A DNA stretch of 49,446 nucleotides from an uncultured Blautia sp. GTDB taxonomy: Bacteria; Bacillota; Clostridia; Lachnospirales; Lachnospiraceae. How positions within the stretch are numbered: position 1 is the first letter of the stretch; every line of letters begins with the position of its first letter. The stretch covers positions 1-49,446 of the forward strand of contig CALBGI010000028.1 of assembly GCA_937893675.1 (NCBI GenBank), given 5' to 3'. Position numbers and translations under genes: made by a program. The notes beneath the pieces were generated by a model. It had not been told where the DNA came from. It ran no database searches and was given only the letters and a program-made list of their open reading frames with translations. Below, one piece after another: positions 23,910-33,502 of this stretch.

Positions 23910-25505
23910 TCATTCTTTTTGGTAGACAATCTGGTTTTCTTTCACCGTACGCAGAACCTGAATGTCTGCCAGCTGATTTTCGTCTGTCTCCAACGGATTT
24001 CTGTCAAGAATCACAAAATCCGCACATTTCCCTTTTGCAATGGTTCCTTTCTCCTGTTCCTCATGGTACTGGTAGGCCGCATAAACCGTAACAGCCTTCA
24101 GTGCTTCCAGCACTGGAATCCGCTGACCAGCTCCAATCACCTGGCCCGAGCGTGAAATACGGCGGACTGCACAGGAAACCGTACGCATCATATCCGGCGG
24201 CACAACCGGCGAATCCTGATGAAAGGTAAACGGAAGTCCGCAGTCCATCGCATCTTTCGCAGGCGAAATACGGCTTCCCCGCTGCGCGCCAAAATTCTTC
24301 ATATGAATATCGCCCCAATAATAGGTATGTGCCACAAAAAAACTCGGCATCATCCCCAGAGCCTTCATTCTCTCAAGCTGTTTTTCCTGTACCAGCTGCG
24401 CATGGACCATGACTGCCCGACAGCTGTCTTTTTTCTCTCTTTTCTCCAGCTCTTTTTCAAACTGGGAAATGTACTGTTCCGCGGCTGCATCTCCATTACA
24501 GTGCGCCAAAAGCTGCTGCCCTTTGTCCAATGACAGCGCAATATACTCCCGAAGCTTTTCGTTGCTGTGGATAGGGTATCCACGGTATTCTTTTTCCCCT
24601 TCATATGGCTCCAGCATCCAGGCTGTTTTTCCCTGGGGCGAGCCGTCCAAAAAAATCTTAAATCCTCCCAGCTTCAGATGATGATCATACTGCCCTGCAT
24701 AGTTCTTTTCTTCTTCCAAAAGATCAGATGCGGTCATGATATCCACATATCCCACAATATCCAGCTTCAAAATCCCCAAATCTGCTGCGGCTTTCAGAAG
24801 CTGAAACAACGGTTTCCCGACCATACCGTCCTGAACTGTCGTTATCCCATAGCTGGCATACAAATTCTGCGCTTCTCCTATCAGCTCCATCAGCTTTTCT
24901 GCCGGAGTCATAGGAAGACCGGCCTGAAATTCCAGAAACACCTTCTCTTCCATGTAACCATTTGGAATCTTTGTTCCGTCCTCTCTTCCATATCGTCCAT
25001 CTGCTCTGTCCTGTACGTTTTCATCAATCCCCTGTAGTTCCAGGGCACGGCTGTTCGCCACCCCCATATGGGAAGAAGCATGGATCAGCAAAACCGGATT
25101 GGTCCGACTGATTCTGTCCAACACCTTCCTGTCAGGATGCCTGCCTTCCGTCAGAAAATTGTGATCATAATTGCATCCCACCAACCAGTCCTTATCCGAG
25201 ATAGACCGCTTTTTCTTAAATTCTCTCATAAGATCCACAATGTCATCAAAACTTTCTGCGGAAGATAAATCACACTGCGTCATAGCATTGGCAGTTCCCA
25301 CAAAATGAGAATGTCCGTCAATGAATCCGGGCAGCATTGCGGCTCCCTTCAAATCCACCAGCTCATCTCCATCTTCCCACAGCTTCATAATTTCATCCCT
25401 TTTTCCTACTGCTTCAATGCGCCCGTCCTTTGCGCACACTGCCTCTGCATAAAGAAAGTCTTCTTCCATCGTTAAAATCGTACCGTTTGTATAAAAGGTT
25501 TTCAT
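23910..25505 (-). CDS. YtcJ-type metal-dependent amidohydrolase
   Basis: A 531-residue member of the amidohydrolase-3 group. The metal motif H-x-H is at H65 and H67 (GFIDGHSHFVG); further ligands are expected in VMVHAQLVQ and in TFHQDSPVVPP. The N-terminal (ILTMEEDFLYAEAVCAKDGR) and C-terminal (GTIAKGKCADFVILDRNPLE) strands build the small beta-sandwich. Such enzymes hydrolyse formamide- or aryl-amide-like compounds; the substrate cannot be told. AAGGAG lies just before the ATG. The first degenerate CRISPR repeat begins only 20 bp upstream of its start. Confidence 0.92.
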   Translation of the reverse strand: MKTFYTNGTILTMEEDFLYAEAVCAKDGRIEAVGKRDEIMKLWEDGDELVDLKGAAMLPGFIDGHSHFVGTANAMTQCDLSSAESFDDIVDLMREFKKKRSISDKDWLVGCNYDHNFLTEGRHPDRKVLDRISRTNPVLLIHASSHMGVANSRALELQGIDENVQDRADGRYGREDGTKIPNGYMEEKVFLEFQAGLPMTPAEKLMELIGEAQNLYASYGITTVQDGMVGKPLFQLLKAAADLGILKLDIVGYVDIMTASDLLEEEKNYAGQYDHHLKLGGFKIFLDGSPQGKTAWMLEPYEGEKEYRGYPIHSNEKLREYIALSLDKGQQLLAHCNGDAAAEQYISQFEKELEKREKKDSCRAVMVHAQLVQEKQLERMKALGMMPSFFVAHTYYWGDIHMKNFGAQRGSRISPAKDAMDCGLPFTFHQDSPVVPPDMMRTVSCAVRRISRSGQVIGAGQRIPVLEALKAVTVYAAYQYHEEQEKGTIAKGKCADFVILDRNPLETDENQLADIQVLRTVKENQIVYQKE

Positions 25506-25525
25506 GAGGAGCTCCTTTCCTTTTC

Positions 25526-28500
25526 AGTTCAATTCAGGTTCCCACCGGGGAAACAACTGCGATTTTTTTTAGAATCTCCAAATCCAATCCGTTTCAATCC
25601 GCATTCTCGCGTAGGAAACAGCTTGTGGTACTTCGTACTGGTGACCGTCTTAAAATTTTACCCCACGTTCCTGTGTGGGGAACGACGGGGACGGCCTCGA
25701 CTTGATCCATGACGCAATCCTCATTTCAATCCACGTTCCCGCGTGGGGAACGACAGCAAAACCGATCATCTTTGCAGAGGGCTACAACATTTCAATCCAC
25801 GTTCCCGCGTGGGGAACGACATGATGCCTCAGACTTGACTGCCGAGATTTTAGAATTTCAATCCACGTTCCCGCGTGGGGAACGACGGTGGAGTGGTGAG
25901 CTGCTTCCATCCATCATCGTAATTTCAATCCACGTTCCCGCGTGGGGAACGACAGAACGTTGGTTTGGTGTTGCAAGGACAGCTACATTTCAATCCACGT
26001 TCCCGCGTGGGGAACGACGAAAAATACCTATGCATCTCTGGTTGCTATGGTATTTCAATCCACGTTCCCGCGTGGGGAACGACGCTGAGGTCTCTGAAGA
26101 TGTGATCGTGATGCGGGATTTCAATCCACGTTCCCGCGTGGGGAACGACAACCAAGAGCTTGGAAATCATGATGAAGAAAATATTTCAATCCACGTTCCC
26201 GCGTGGGGAACGACGACGTTCAAACAGTAACCGTGACCGCAGGATTTGATATTTCAATCCACGTTCCCGCGTGGGGAACGACAATGTAATCTTTCCAGCG
26301 GGAACTCGTGATAAAATATTTCAATCCACGTTCCCGCGTGGGGAACGACAGAGGTGATGGGAGTGAAACGCCAGATCATACAGGATTTCAATCCACGTTC
26401 CCGCGTGGGGAACGACGGGGTAAAATTCATAAAATGTGATAAACTCGGAAATTTCAATCCACGTTCCCGCGTGGGGAACGACGACATTAGATCATGTATT
26501 AATTTGCTTTCTGATATTTCAATCCACGTTCCCGCGTGGGGAACGACGATAAACCCATCATCATCAGCTCTCATATTCAGATGATTTCAATCCACGTTCC
26601 CGCGTGGGGAACGACATTAAATATTGTCATCTGCCGTTCTTCCCAGTAATTTCAATCCACGTTCCCGCGTGGGGAACGACAGCGGCAGATTGATGTTATC
26701 AGTCAGTTTTCCATAGAATTTCAATCCACGTTCCCGCGTGGGGAACGACAATTCCATATTTCCACCTCACTCTGCCGGTTTCTATTTCAATCCACGTTCC
26801 CGCGTGGGGAACGACGATGGCCTGTTTGATTACTTCGGCTGCATCTGCAGATTTCAATCCACGTTCCCGCGTGGGGAACGACATGAAAATCATTGCAAAT
26901 GCAAAATTTGCAGACGGATTTCAATCCACGTTCCCGCGTGGGGAACGACTAGCCGTTCCGGAAAGGACGCTATGCTGTACAACATTTCAATCCACGTTCC
27001 CGCGTGGGGAACGACGAGCCAGGTTAAGGCTATCAGCGGTGCTACCGAGATTTCAATCCACGTTCCCGCGTGGGGAACGACAAAAGGCAATGCTGCAGGT
27101 TTATTCCGCGGCGAAATTTCAATCCACGTTCCCGCGTGGGGAACGACCATGGTGGTATCGGGGACATGCTCCTTGAAAAAATTTCAATCCACGTTCCCGC
27201 GTGGGGAACGACATATTGTGACGGATGCGCTGACGGCCTTCGGACTATTTCAATCCACGTTCCCGCGTGGGGAACGACTCTGGGAGGTACCGAAGAGGGG
27301 CAGACCCTGGCACAATTTCAATCCACGTTCCCGCGTGGGGAACGACGGTAAGGAAGTTTATAGCGACCAAACGGTTAGAGGGATTTCAATCCACGTTCCC
27401 GCGTGGGGAACGACCTGCCTCCTTAATCAAACGAACCGTCATCCACCCATTTCAATCCACGTTCCCGCGTGGGGAACGACTTATCCAGAAGGAAATGGCA
27501 AACCGCAATTACATATTTCAATCCACGTTCCCGCGTGGGGAACGACCACGAAACTCCGCTTCTGCATATAGCAATTCCTATATTTCAATCCACGTTCCCG
27601 CGTGGGGAACGACGCCGTAGGCTGAAATGAGGTGGCTGACATAGAGATTTCAATCCACGTTCCCGCGTGGGGAACGACTATATTGCGAAAGAGGATGGGG
27701 ACGCATCTGACAAATTTCAATCCACGTTCCCGCGTGGGGAACGACTCTGGGAGGTACCGAAGAGGGGCAGACCCTGGCACAATTTCAATCCACGTTCCCG
27801 CGTGGGGAACGACGGTAAGGAAGTTTATAGCGACCAAACGGTTAGAGGGATTTCAATCCACGTTCCCGCGTGGGGAACGACCTGCCTCCTTAATCAAACG
27901 AACCGTCATCCACCCATTTCAATCCACGTTCCCGCGTGGGGAACGACTTATCCAGAAGGAAATGGCAAACCGCAATTACATATTTCAATCCACGTTCCCG
28001 CGTGGGGAACGACCACGAAACTCCGCTTCTGCATATAGCAATTCCTATATTTCAATCCACGTTCCCGCGTGGGGAACGACGCCGTAGGCTGAAATGAGGT
28101 GGCTGACATAGAGATTTCAATCCACGTTCCCGCGTGGGGAACGACTATATTGCGAAAGAGGATGGGGACGCATCTGACAAATTTCAATCCACGTTCCCGC
28201 GTGGGGAACGACGGAGTAAACATTTTTGATCGTTTCACCTGAAACAATTTCAATCCACGTTCCCGCGTGGGGAACGACAGCGGGGATCCAGTTCGGAATG
28301 TTGTTTATCGATATTTCAATCCACGTTCCCGCGTGGGGAACGACTGTCACTCGGGGTGTAGCCAGCAACCTTAATTCCTATTTCAATCCACGTTCCCGCG
28401 TGGGGAACGACGTATTCAGCTCTTTTTTGGCATATCCTACGCATCTATTTCAATCCACGTTCCCGCGTGGGGAACGACTGGGGAGTCTGGTTTCGGACAT

Positions 28501-28677
28501 GACGGATAATCAATTTCAATCCACGTTCCCGCGTGGGGAACGACCATAGTATCCGTAGGATGTGCCAAGTTGGCAATGATTTCAATCCACGTTCCCGCGT
28601 GGGGAACGACTGGCTGCAGTTTTTTATTACAGAATCTATGCTGATATTTCAATCCACGTTCCCGCGTGGGGAACGAC
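25526..28677 (-). CRISPR. Type I-C CRISPR array, 45 uniform and 3 degenerate repeats
   Basis: The repeat is 32 bp; in the crRNA sense (minus strand) it begins GTCGTTCCCCACGCGGGAAC and ends GTGGATTGAAAT, with a GTTCCC/GGGAAC hairpin, as in type I-C. I count 45 identical repeats with starts from 25723 to 28646, spaced 65-69 bp, so spacers are 33-37 bp. Three decayed repeats lie at the left end: 25526-25557 (24/32 matches), 25591-25622 (24/32) and 25655-25686 (27/32). Leader and cas genes are on the right, so the newest spacers are near 28640. Seven consecutive spacers occur twice, giving 40 different spacers among 47. Confidence 0.98.
27247..28180 (-). repeat. Exact tandem duplication of seven spacer-repeat units
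   Basis: Bases 27247-27713 and 27714-28180 are two copies of a 467-bp block. Spacers beginning tctgggaggt, ggtaaggaag, ctgcctcctt, ttatccagaa, cacgaaactc, gccgtaggct and tatattgcga appear in the same order in both, without a difference that I can find. Confidence 0.95.
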
Positions 28678-28841
28678 AGCAATTTTGTCCAATTTCAGAC
28701 AAGCTATTCTGTAAAATTTCTCCATTTTATACAATACTCTTCTTGTTTCAACACCTTCCCACTCCACCTTTGATTCCTTTTAGACACTTTTTCAGGTGCG
28801 AATCCCTCTGCGCTTTTATGTTTACTTTACATCCGCACATA
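28678..28841 (-). promoter_or_regulatory. CRISPR leader
   Basis: An AT-rich stretch of 164 bp between cas2 and the first repeat, without a gene. On the minus strand it holds TTGAAA (28746-28751) and TAAAAT (28724-28729) with a 16-bp spacer, a possible array promoter that would start transcription about 40 bp before the first repeat. Confidence 0.75.
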
Positions 28842-29132
28842 TTACATAATTAGAATTCCGTCAGCGGGAATGCCCCTATCAACCCCCATGTGCTCCACTT
28901 TGGTTTTATATTGATTCCCCAGGTAGTAAAATCTCAGGCTGTCTACTTCTTCATCAATAATATCAGATAACTTCGCCTTAAGCATCACACACTGAGCATT
29001 ATCCAAAATACATTCGAATACAGAGTTTTGCACTCGCCGGCCATAATTTACACATTGTTTCGCTACTTTCCGTAAACGCTTTTTTCCGGCTGCTGTTTCC
29101 GTATTTACATCGTATGTAATTAGTACCAACAT
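28842..29132 (-). CDS. cas2: CRISPR-associated endoribonuclease Cas2
   Basis: A 96-residue adaptation protein with a ferredoxin-like fold. The first strand MLVLITYDVNTETAAGKKRL has the conserved Asp at residue 8, and RRVQNSVFECILD is the second family block. It forms the core of the Cas1-Cas2 integrase that inserts new spacers. The ATG at 29132 has GAGG seven bases upstream; the reading frame stays open further up but has no ribosome site. It is the last cas gene, next to the leader. Confidence 0.95.
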   Translation of the reverse strand: MLVLITYDVNTETAAGKKRLRKVAKQCVNYGRRVQNSVFECILDNAQCVMLKAKLSDIIDEEVDSLRFYYLGNQYKTKVEHMGVDRGIPADGILIM

Positions 29133-29142
29133 ACTTTTCGCC

Positions 29143-30174
29143 TCATTTCCAAAGAAATACCGGATAACTATCCAAGTCTCCCCGCAAATATCTTGCCAAT
29201 AACATAGCTTGCACATAGGGAACCATTCCCCATTCTACTTTTTCTTTCAGATAAGGATGAGTCAAGGTTTCCTTCTTTTTATTTTGCCACTCTGTCAACA
29301 GCTTTCTTCTCAGATCATCGTTCATCAATACTGCGCCATTTTCTTTTGTCACAAAATTTTTACCTGTAATTATCTTCTTATTGATCAATGATAAAACAAA
29401 TCTGTCTGCCAACACAGCTCTCAATTCTTCAATTAAATCCAAGGATAATGAGGCCCTCCCCGGACGTATTGTATGAAGATAACCAACATAAGGATCTAAT
29501 CCAACACTTTCCAGTGCTGAAGTAATCTGATTTGTCAATAATGTGTACACAAAGGAAAGCAATGCATTTACATTATCTGTCGGAGGCCTTTTGTTTCTTC
29601 CTTGAAATTTAAAATCTTTTTTCTGTTGTAAAATCAGCTGGTCAAATACTCCAAAATAAATACTGGCCGCTTCCCCTTCATACCCCCGCAGCTGCTCTTT
29701 GGATTGACTGTTCCGAATGTAATTTAAAGAATCTCTCAAATACGCAGATGCAGTTTTTACTCGTTCCACATCTATCTGTAGACTATGATCTCGAATGACT
29801 CGTTCCAGAATCCATCTTGCATTATATACTTTTCCCAAAATACAATTTTTTGCAATCTCAAGACTCTGCTCTTCATTCTTTGTGCTGTCATACTGCTGCT
29901 GTCTTAATACCACATTCCCTTTTGTCTTTCCTGACACTCTTGCCAGGAATTTTCCTTGCGGTGTCATATAACACAGAGAAATATTTCGCTCTGCACATGC
30001 TCCCATCAGCGCCGGACTCGTTCCCCGATAGCCAAAGGAAACAATTCCTTCCAAATTGTGCAGAGGCAAACGCCCTACTTCTGCCACATCTTCAAAAACT
30101 ACTATATTCTCTCCATCTAATGCCAGATAACTTTTTTCAGAGGTCACATACAATGTATTTAATAACTTTTTCAT
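29143..30174 (-). CDS. cas1: CRISPR-associated endonuclease Cas1, type I-C
   Basis: A 343-residue integrase subunit. The N-terminal beta domain (MKKLLNTLYVTSEKSYLALD) precedes the helical catalytic domain with the metal ligands in YEGEAASIYF (Glu), LHTIRPGRASLSLDLIEE (His and Asp/Glu). This form is the Cas1 of type I-C. It overlaps the cas4 end by four bases and is followed by cas2 after 10 bp. Confidence 0.97.
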   Translation of the reverse strand: MKKLLNTLYVTSEKSYLALDGENIVVFEDVAEVGRLPLHNLEGIVSFGYRGTSPALMGACAERNISLCYMTPQGKFLARVSGKTKGNVVLRQQQYDSTKNEEQSLEIAKNCILGKVYNARWILERVIRDHSLQIDVERVKTASAYLRDSLNYIRNSQSKEQLRGYEGEAASIYFGVFDQLILQQKKDFKFQGRNKRPPTDNVNALLSFVYTLLTNQITSALESVGLDPYVGYLHTIRPGRASLSLDLIEELRAVLADRFVLSLINKKIITGKNFVTKENGAVLMNDDLRRKLLTEWQNKKKETLTHPYLKEKVEWGMVPYVQAMLLARYLRGDLDSYPVFLWK

Positions 30175-30839
30175 TCCTCACCCTCCTTCAGCATCTGATG
30201 AATATAGGTTTTTACCGAACCCTGTTTTCCGATTTTAGGCAAACAAATATCCCTTAGAGAACAGGCATTACACGCTTTACTATATTTGACTTTTGGAGTA
30301 TATTTTCGTTCAAAATATTGATGCATTTCCCGAAATACATGTCTTACTTCCTGTCGTAAAGTTTCTGTAATGTCAACAACCTCTCGTCTCCGTGTTTCCC
30401 CATAAAACAACGCACCTTCCGGAATACTCGCAGAAAACATTTCCTCCAAACACATGGCTTGGGCGACGAGCTGCAGCTGATCCTCTTCCGTAGTCTTTGG
30501 CTTTCCCTTTTTATATTCTATCGGATAAACCAAAAACTCCCCTCTGTGTCCATGTAATTTTATTCCGTCTTCGCATCTGTGAAACTCAACAACATCGCAC
30601 TCCCCACTAATGCCCATTTCTCTTGAAGCGATGGGCAGAGAACGAACTACAAGCACATCTTTTCTTTTTTCCACAAGATAAGGGTCATGCGCCTTTTTAT
30701 GCATCAGTTCTCCTACAACGGTATGCTCATTCTCAGCCCACTGTTGTTCAATGTGAATCAACGCCCATTGTCTTCTGCAAAATTTAAAATGTTGAATACC
30801 CGATAACATTAAATAATCATCTTCCGCATACTCCATCAA
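30171..30839 (-). CDS. cas4: CRISPR-associated exonuclease Cas4
   Basis: A 222-residue RecB-like nuclease that trims prespacers and selects those with a correct PAM. One cysteine (FCRRQW) near the N-terminus and three near the C-terminus (CNACSLRDIC) bind the [4Fe-4S] cluster. The nuclease motifs are GECDVVEF (Asp), IEYKKGKPK (E-x-K) and DQLQLVAQAMCLEE. It overlaps cas7 by four bases and cas1 by four bases. Confidence 0.96.
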   Translation of the reverse strand: MMEYAEDDYLMLSGIQHFKFCRRQWALIHIEQQWAENEHTVVGELMHKKAHDPYLVEKRKDVLVVRSLPIASREMGISGECDVVEFHRCEDGIKLHGHRGEFLVYPIEYKKGKPKTTEEDQLQLVAQAMCLEEMFSASIPEGALFYGETRRREVVDITETLRQEVRHVFREMHQYFERKYTPKVKYSKACNACSLRDICLPKIGKQGSVKTYIHQMLKEGEE

Positions 30840-31747
30840 ATCATCCTTTTCATTTCTACTGAATCCGGTATGTTTTCTTCATGGATTTCAACAATATAGT
30901 CTCGATAACTCCTGGGAAATTCTACCTCACCTCTTTTTTTCACCTCTACGGCATCAAATAATTTATACGCCGGACAATCCCCCCATTCCTTGCTGTGTTT
31001 AAATACAATCAGCTCCCGAACTGCCATATTTCCTCTTGCTGCAGAGCGGTCATGCTCGAACATATTGATAATTGCCTCCCACAGCAATTCCAAATCCTCC
31101 TCCGAAAATCCAGTTACTTTTCGAGCCAGATTTGCAGATACATATCCTTCTGCCCGATATAATCCATAAGGCACGATACTCTTTCTTCCCATTTCTGTAC
31201 TTTTATTCTCTGCGTCCTTCTCCGTTGTAATGGCAACTCTTGTAATCGTAACTTCCTGAGAAACAATTGGGTCAATACTTCTTGCAAACCCAAGCTGAAC
31301 CGGTCCTCTGACCTGGCCGCAGTTCAGCGCCGCTTTTACAAATGTCGTCATAACTGCGCCAAACGTCCTGATATCAAAAAAGTTCTGGCACATATAATCT
31401 CTAAGTTTCTCATCCACACCGTCATCGCTTTTCTTTAATTTTTTTAGAGCCTCTGCTACCTTTTTCTCATCTGTCTCCTTCACTCCAAGACTTGCACAGG
31501 CTTCTCTGTCGCTTCTGTTCAGAGGAACTGCGTCTTTTATGTAGATCTTATATCCGTCTGCATCTTCTTTTACTGTTTCGACATAATTTCTGATCTTTCT
31601 TTTCAAACACACATCCGTAACCAATCCTAATCCACTTTCCGGGTCAATTCTCGGCATATTTCCCGCATCTGGATCGCCATTGGGATTTCCGTTCTCCACA
31701 TCAAACAAAACTACAAATTCATATCTGTTTTTAATCGCTTCACTCAT
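30836..31747 (-). CDS. cas7: Cascade backbone protein Cas7 (Csd2)
   Basis: A 303-residue RRM-fold protein that forms the crRNA-binding filament of the type I-C Cascade. The start motif FDVENGNPNGDPDAGNMPR with the following VTDVCLKRKIRNY is diagnostic of Csd2. It directly follows the cas8 stop codon. MTTFVKAALNCGQVRGPVQL is a further conserved block. Confidence 0.97.
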   Translation of the reverse strand: MSEAIKNRYEFVVLFDVENGNPNGDPDAGNMPRIDPESGLGLVTDVCLKRKIRNYVETVKEDADGYKIYIKDAVPLNRSDREACASLGVKETDEKKVAEALKKLKKSDDGVDEKLRDYMCQNFFDIRTFGAVMTTFVKAALNCGQVRGPVQLGFARSIDPIVSQEVTITRVAITTEKDAENKSTEMGRKSIVPYGLYRAEGYVSANLARKVTGFSEEDLELLWEAIINMFEHDRSAARGNMAVRELIVFKHSKEWGDCPAYKLFDAVEVKKRGEVEFPRSYRDYIVEIHEENIPDSVEMKRMI

Positions 31748-32122
31748 TTATTTTTCCTCCTTTTTTTCATACTTTTTCTGCGTCTGATGATAATATCCTA
31801 TTGCAAATTTCCCCTGCTCTTCTAAGGACAGGCGTTTTGGGAAACCTTTGTTTGCATCTATTTTACACATAATCTCTGTAAAAAGTTTCTCATAGTATTT
31901 CTTTGTACCTTCTTTTTCCCGTCCTATTTTCTTCATATGACTATTTTTCAACTTGATCAAAATAGGGAAGACTGTTGCCGGAGTTCCGCACGCTGAATTG
32001 AAATAACGGTCCCGAATCGTCGCCTGTGTCCCCGGGTTTGCATCTAACTGTATGGATTCCAGCACAGAAAAAAGCCTTCCCAACACATACGCAGTATCAT
32101 CACATTCTTCATTTAATCCCAT
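31748..32122 (-). CDS. cas11c: Cascade small subunit Cas11c from an internal start in cas8c
   Basis: In type I-C systems the small subunit is translated from inside cas8. Here codon 461 is ATG, preceded eight bases upstream by the strong site GGAAGGAG (32131-32138 region). The 124-residue product begins MGLNEECDDTAYVLGRLFSV and contains ANPGTQATIRDRYFNSA, the part corresponding to known Cas11c proteins. It would lie along the belly of Cascade and hold the displaced strand. Same frame as cas8. Confidence 0.85.
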   Translation of the reverse strand: MGLNEECDDTAYVLGRLFSVLESIQLDANPGTQATIRDRYFNSACGTPATVFPILIKLKNSHMKKIGREKEGTKKYYEKLFTEIMCKIDANKGFPKRLSLEEQGKFAIGYYHQTQKKYEKKEEK

Positions 32123-33502
32123 ATAATTCTCTCCTTCCTTCCATTTACGGTTATGTATCAAATATGTTTTTATGATTGCCGCTCTTTTCCAGTTAATCTT
32201 ACCTTCATCCTGTTCTGCCCGAATGCGGATCAGCGTATCCGAATATAGTCTCTCCGGATAGCGGCTTCCCGATAAAATAGCCCGAAAAGTCATTGCGGCC
32301 ATATTGGACACCGGCTTTTTGTCTTTCGAGTTCTTATTGACCGTCTCATACAGCATCTCTCGGATACTGAGATATTCCTTCGTCTCCCATTTCGGTCTTA
32401 TGATTTCCATCCTCTTATAATGCCTTGAAATATTCTCCAATATATTCCCAAAAGAATTCTCATAAAAAAAGCGTACAGATAATCTTGCCGCATTCGGAGC
32501 TAATCCTAAAACGTAAAATCTTTGCTCCGGATTTAGTTCATTTCCCTGGAATATAACTGGCTTTCCCATTTGAATCTTCTCGAATAGACTTTTTAATTCT
32601 TCCTGATTGTCCACAGGTGAATCCATGCACACCTTAAAAAAATCCTGATAACCGTTTTCTCCTCCTTCTGCCCAAAAGACAACCATTGAATCCCCTATTT
32701 GAAGAGAATATCTCCGATCAGACAATAAATAATTCAATGCCGTTGTATATGAAAACTCTGCATGTTTTCCCACCGGCGCATTGTAGCTTTGCTCTTTCCC
32801 GTAAGATTCAAACGCCGATGCATTAAAAGAAACCAGCGCTGCTCCGCTTGACTGCGCGCCCGGAATTCCTTTGATTCCTCTGTGGATTCTTGCAATCTCC
32901 GTGCGTTCTCCTGTTACAAGACAGATTCCTTGAGCCTCCTCTGTTTCCTCTGCTTTATAATCATTCCAAATTTCCTTTATTTCTGCATCATCCTGGGCAA
33001 ACTCTATACCTTTTCCCAAAATCAGATTCCCCCCATCTGTAATTTCCTCCCAATTTTCTCTGATTTCAGGGTGTTCCATTGCTTCTGCCGGATTCCACTT
33101 TTCAAAAAACAGACAAACTGCCTTTGCCATATCCCCTTCCGCCCGGGATAATAAAAGAAGGTGCTTTTCTTTTGCAGCCCTAAAGCATTCTTCTGCTCTT
33201 TTCTTATTCTTCTCATCTTCTTCCTGGCAGATTCCCAACAAATATTTTGCATTATCACACAAGAAATTAGCAGATACACCGGAAGATCTTGTAACCAATT
33301 CCGGTACTGTAAGTAACTGCGGCATCCATATCGTTTTCCTGCCCTGTTCTTCCTCTTTTTTCAGGCAGATGATCCCTTTCACTTCACCGTCTTTGTCTAA
33401 ATCAATCTGATAGGATACTTTTGCTTTACACCAGCCCGGTCTTGATACTTTTTCTTCTTCTGCCAGATTATCATAGTATTTCGCAAGTGCCTGAAGAATC
33501 AT
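31748..33502 (-). CDS. cas8c: Cascade large subunit Cas8c (Csd1)
   Basis: A 584-residue protein, of normal Csd1 length, that recognises the PAM and recruits Cas3. Typical blocks are MILQALAKYYDNLAEEEKVS at the start, SFNASAFESYGKEQSYNAPV, and FYVLGLAPNAARLSVRFF. The last 124 residues can be made separately as Cas11c from an internal start. It overlaps the cas5 end by four bases and touches cas7. Confidence 0.97.
   Translation of the reverse strand: MILQALAKYYDNLAEEEKVSRPGWCKAKVSYQIDLDKDGEVKGIICLKKEEEQGRKTIWMPQLLTVPELVTRSSGVSANFLCDNAKYLLGICQEEDEKNKKRAEECFRAAKEKHLLLLSRAEGDMAKAVCLFFEKWNPAEAMEHPEIRENWEEITDGGNLILGKGIEFAQDDAEIKEIWNDYKAEETEEAQGICLVTGERTEIARIHRGIKGIPGAQSSGAALVSFNASAFESYGKEQSYNAPVGKHAEFSYTTALNYLLSDRRYSLQIGDSMVVFWAEGGENGYQDFFKVCMDSPVDNQEELKSLFEKIQMGKPVIFQGNELNPEQRFYVLGLAPNAARLSVRFFYENSFGNILENISRHYKRMEIIRPKWETKEYLSIREMLYETVNKNSKDKKPVSNMAAMTFRAILSGSRYPERLYSDTLIRIRAEQDEGKINWKRAAIIKTYLIHNRKWKEGENYMGLNEECDDTAYVLGRLFSVLESIQLDANPGTQATIRDRYFNSACGTPATVFPILIKLKNSHMKKIGREKEGTKKYYEKLFTEIMCKIDANKGFPKRLSLEEQGKFAIGYYHQTQKKYEKKEEK

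Noticed and set aside
25723..28646. Self-targeting spacers
   Set aside because: By eye I found no spacer that matches another part of this window; a proper search against the whole genome was not possible.
25709..28853. Long open frames of 76-277 residues with the repeated peptides ISIHVPAWGTT, FQSTFPRGER or FNPRSRVGND
   Set aside because: They are translations of the CRISPR repeats and spacers in several frames, not proteins.
28842..29216. A longer 124-residue form of Cas2
   Set aside because: The extra 28 residues have no ribosome site and overlap the cas1 end; the ATG at 29132 gives a normal Cas2.
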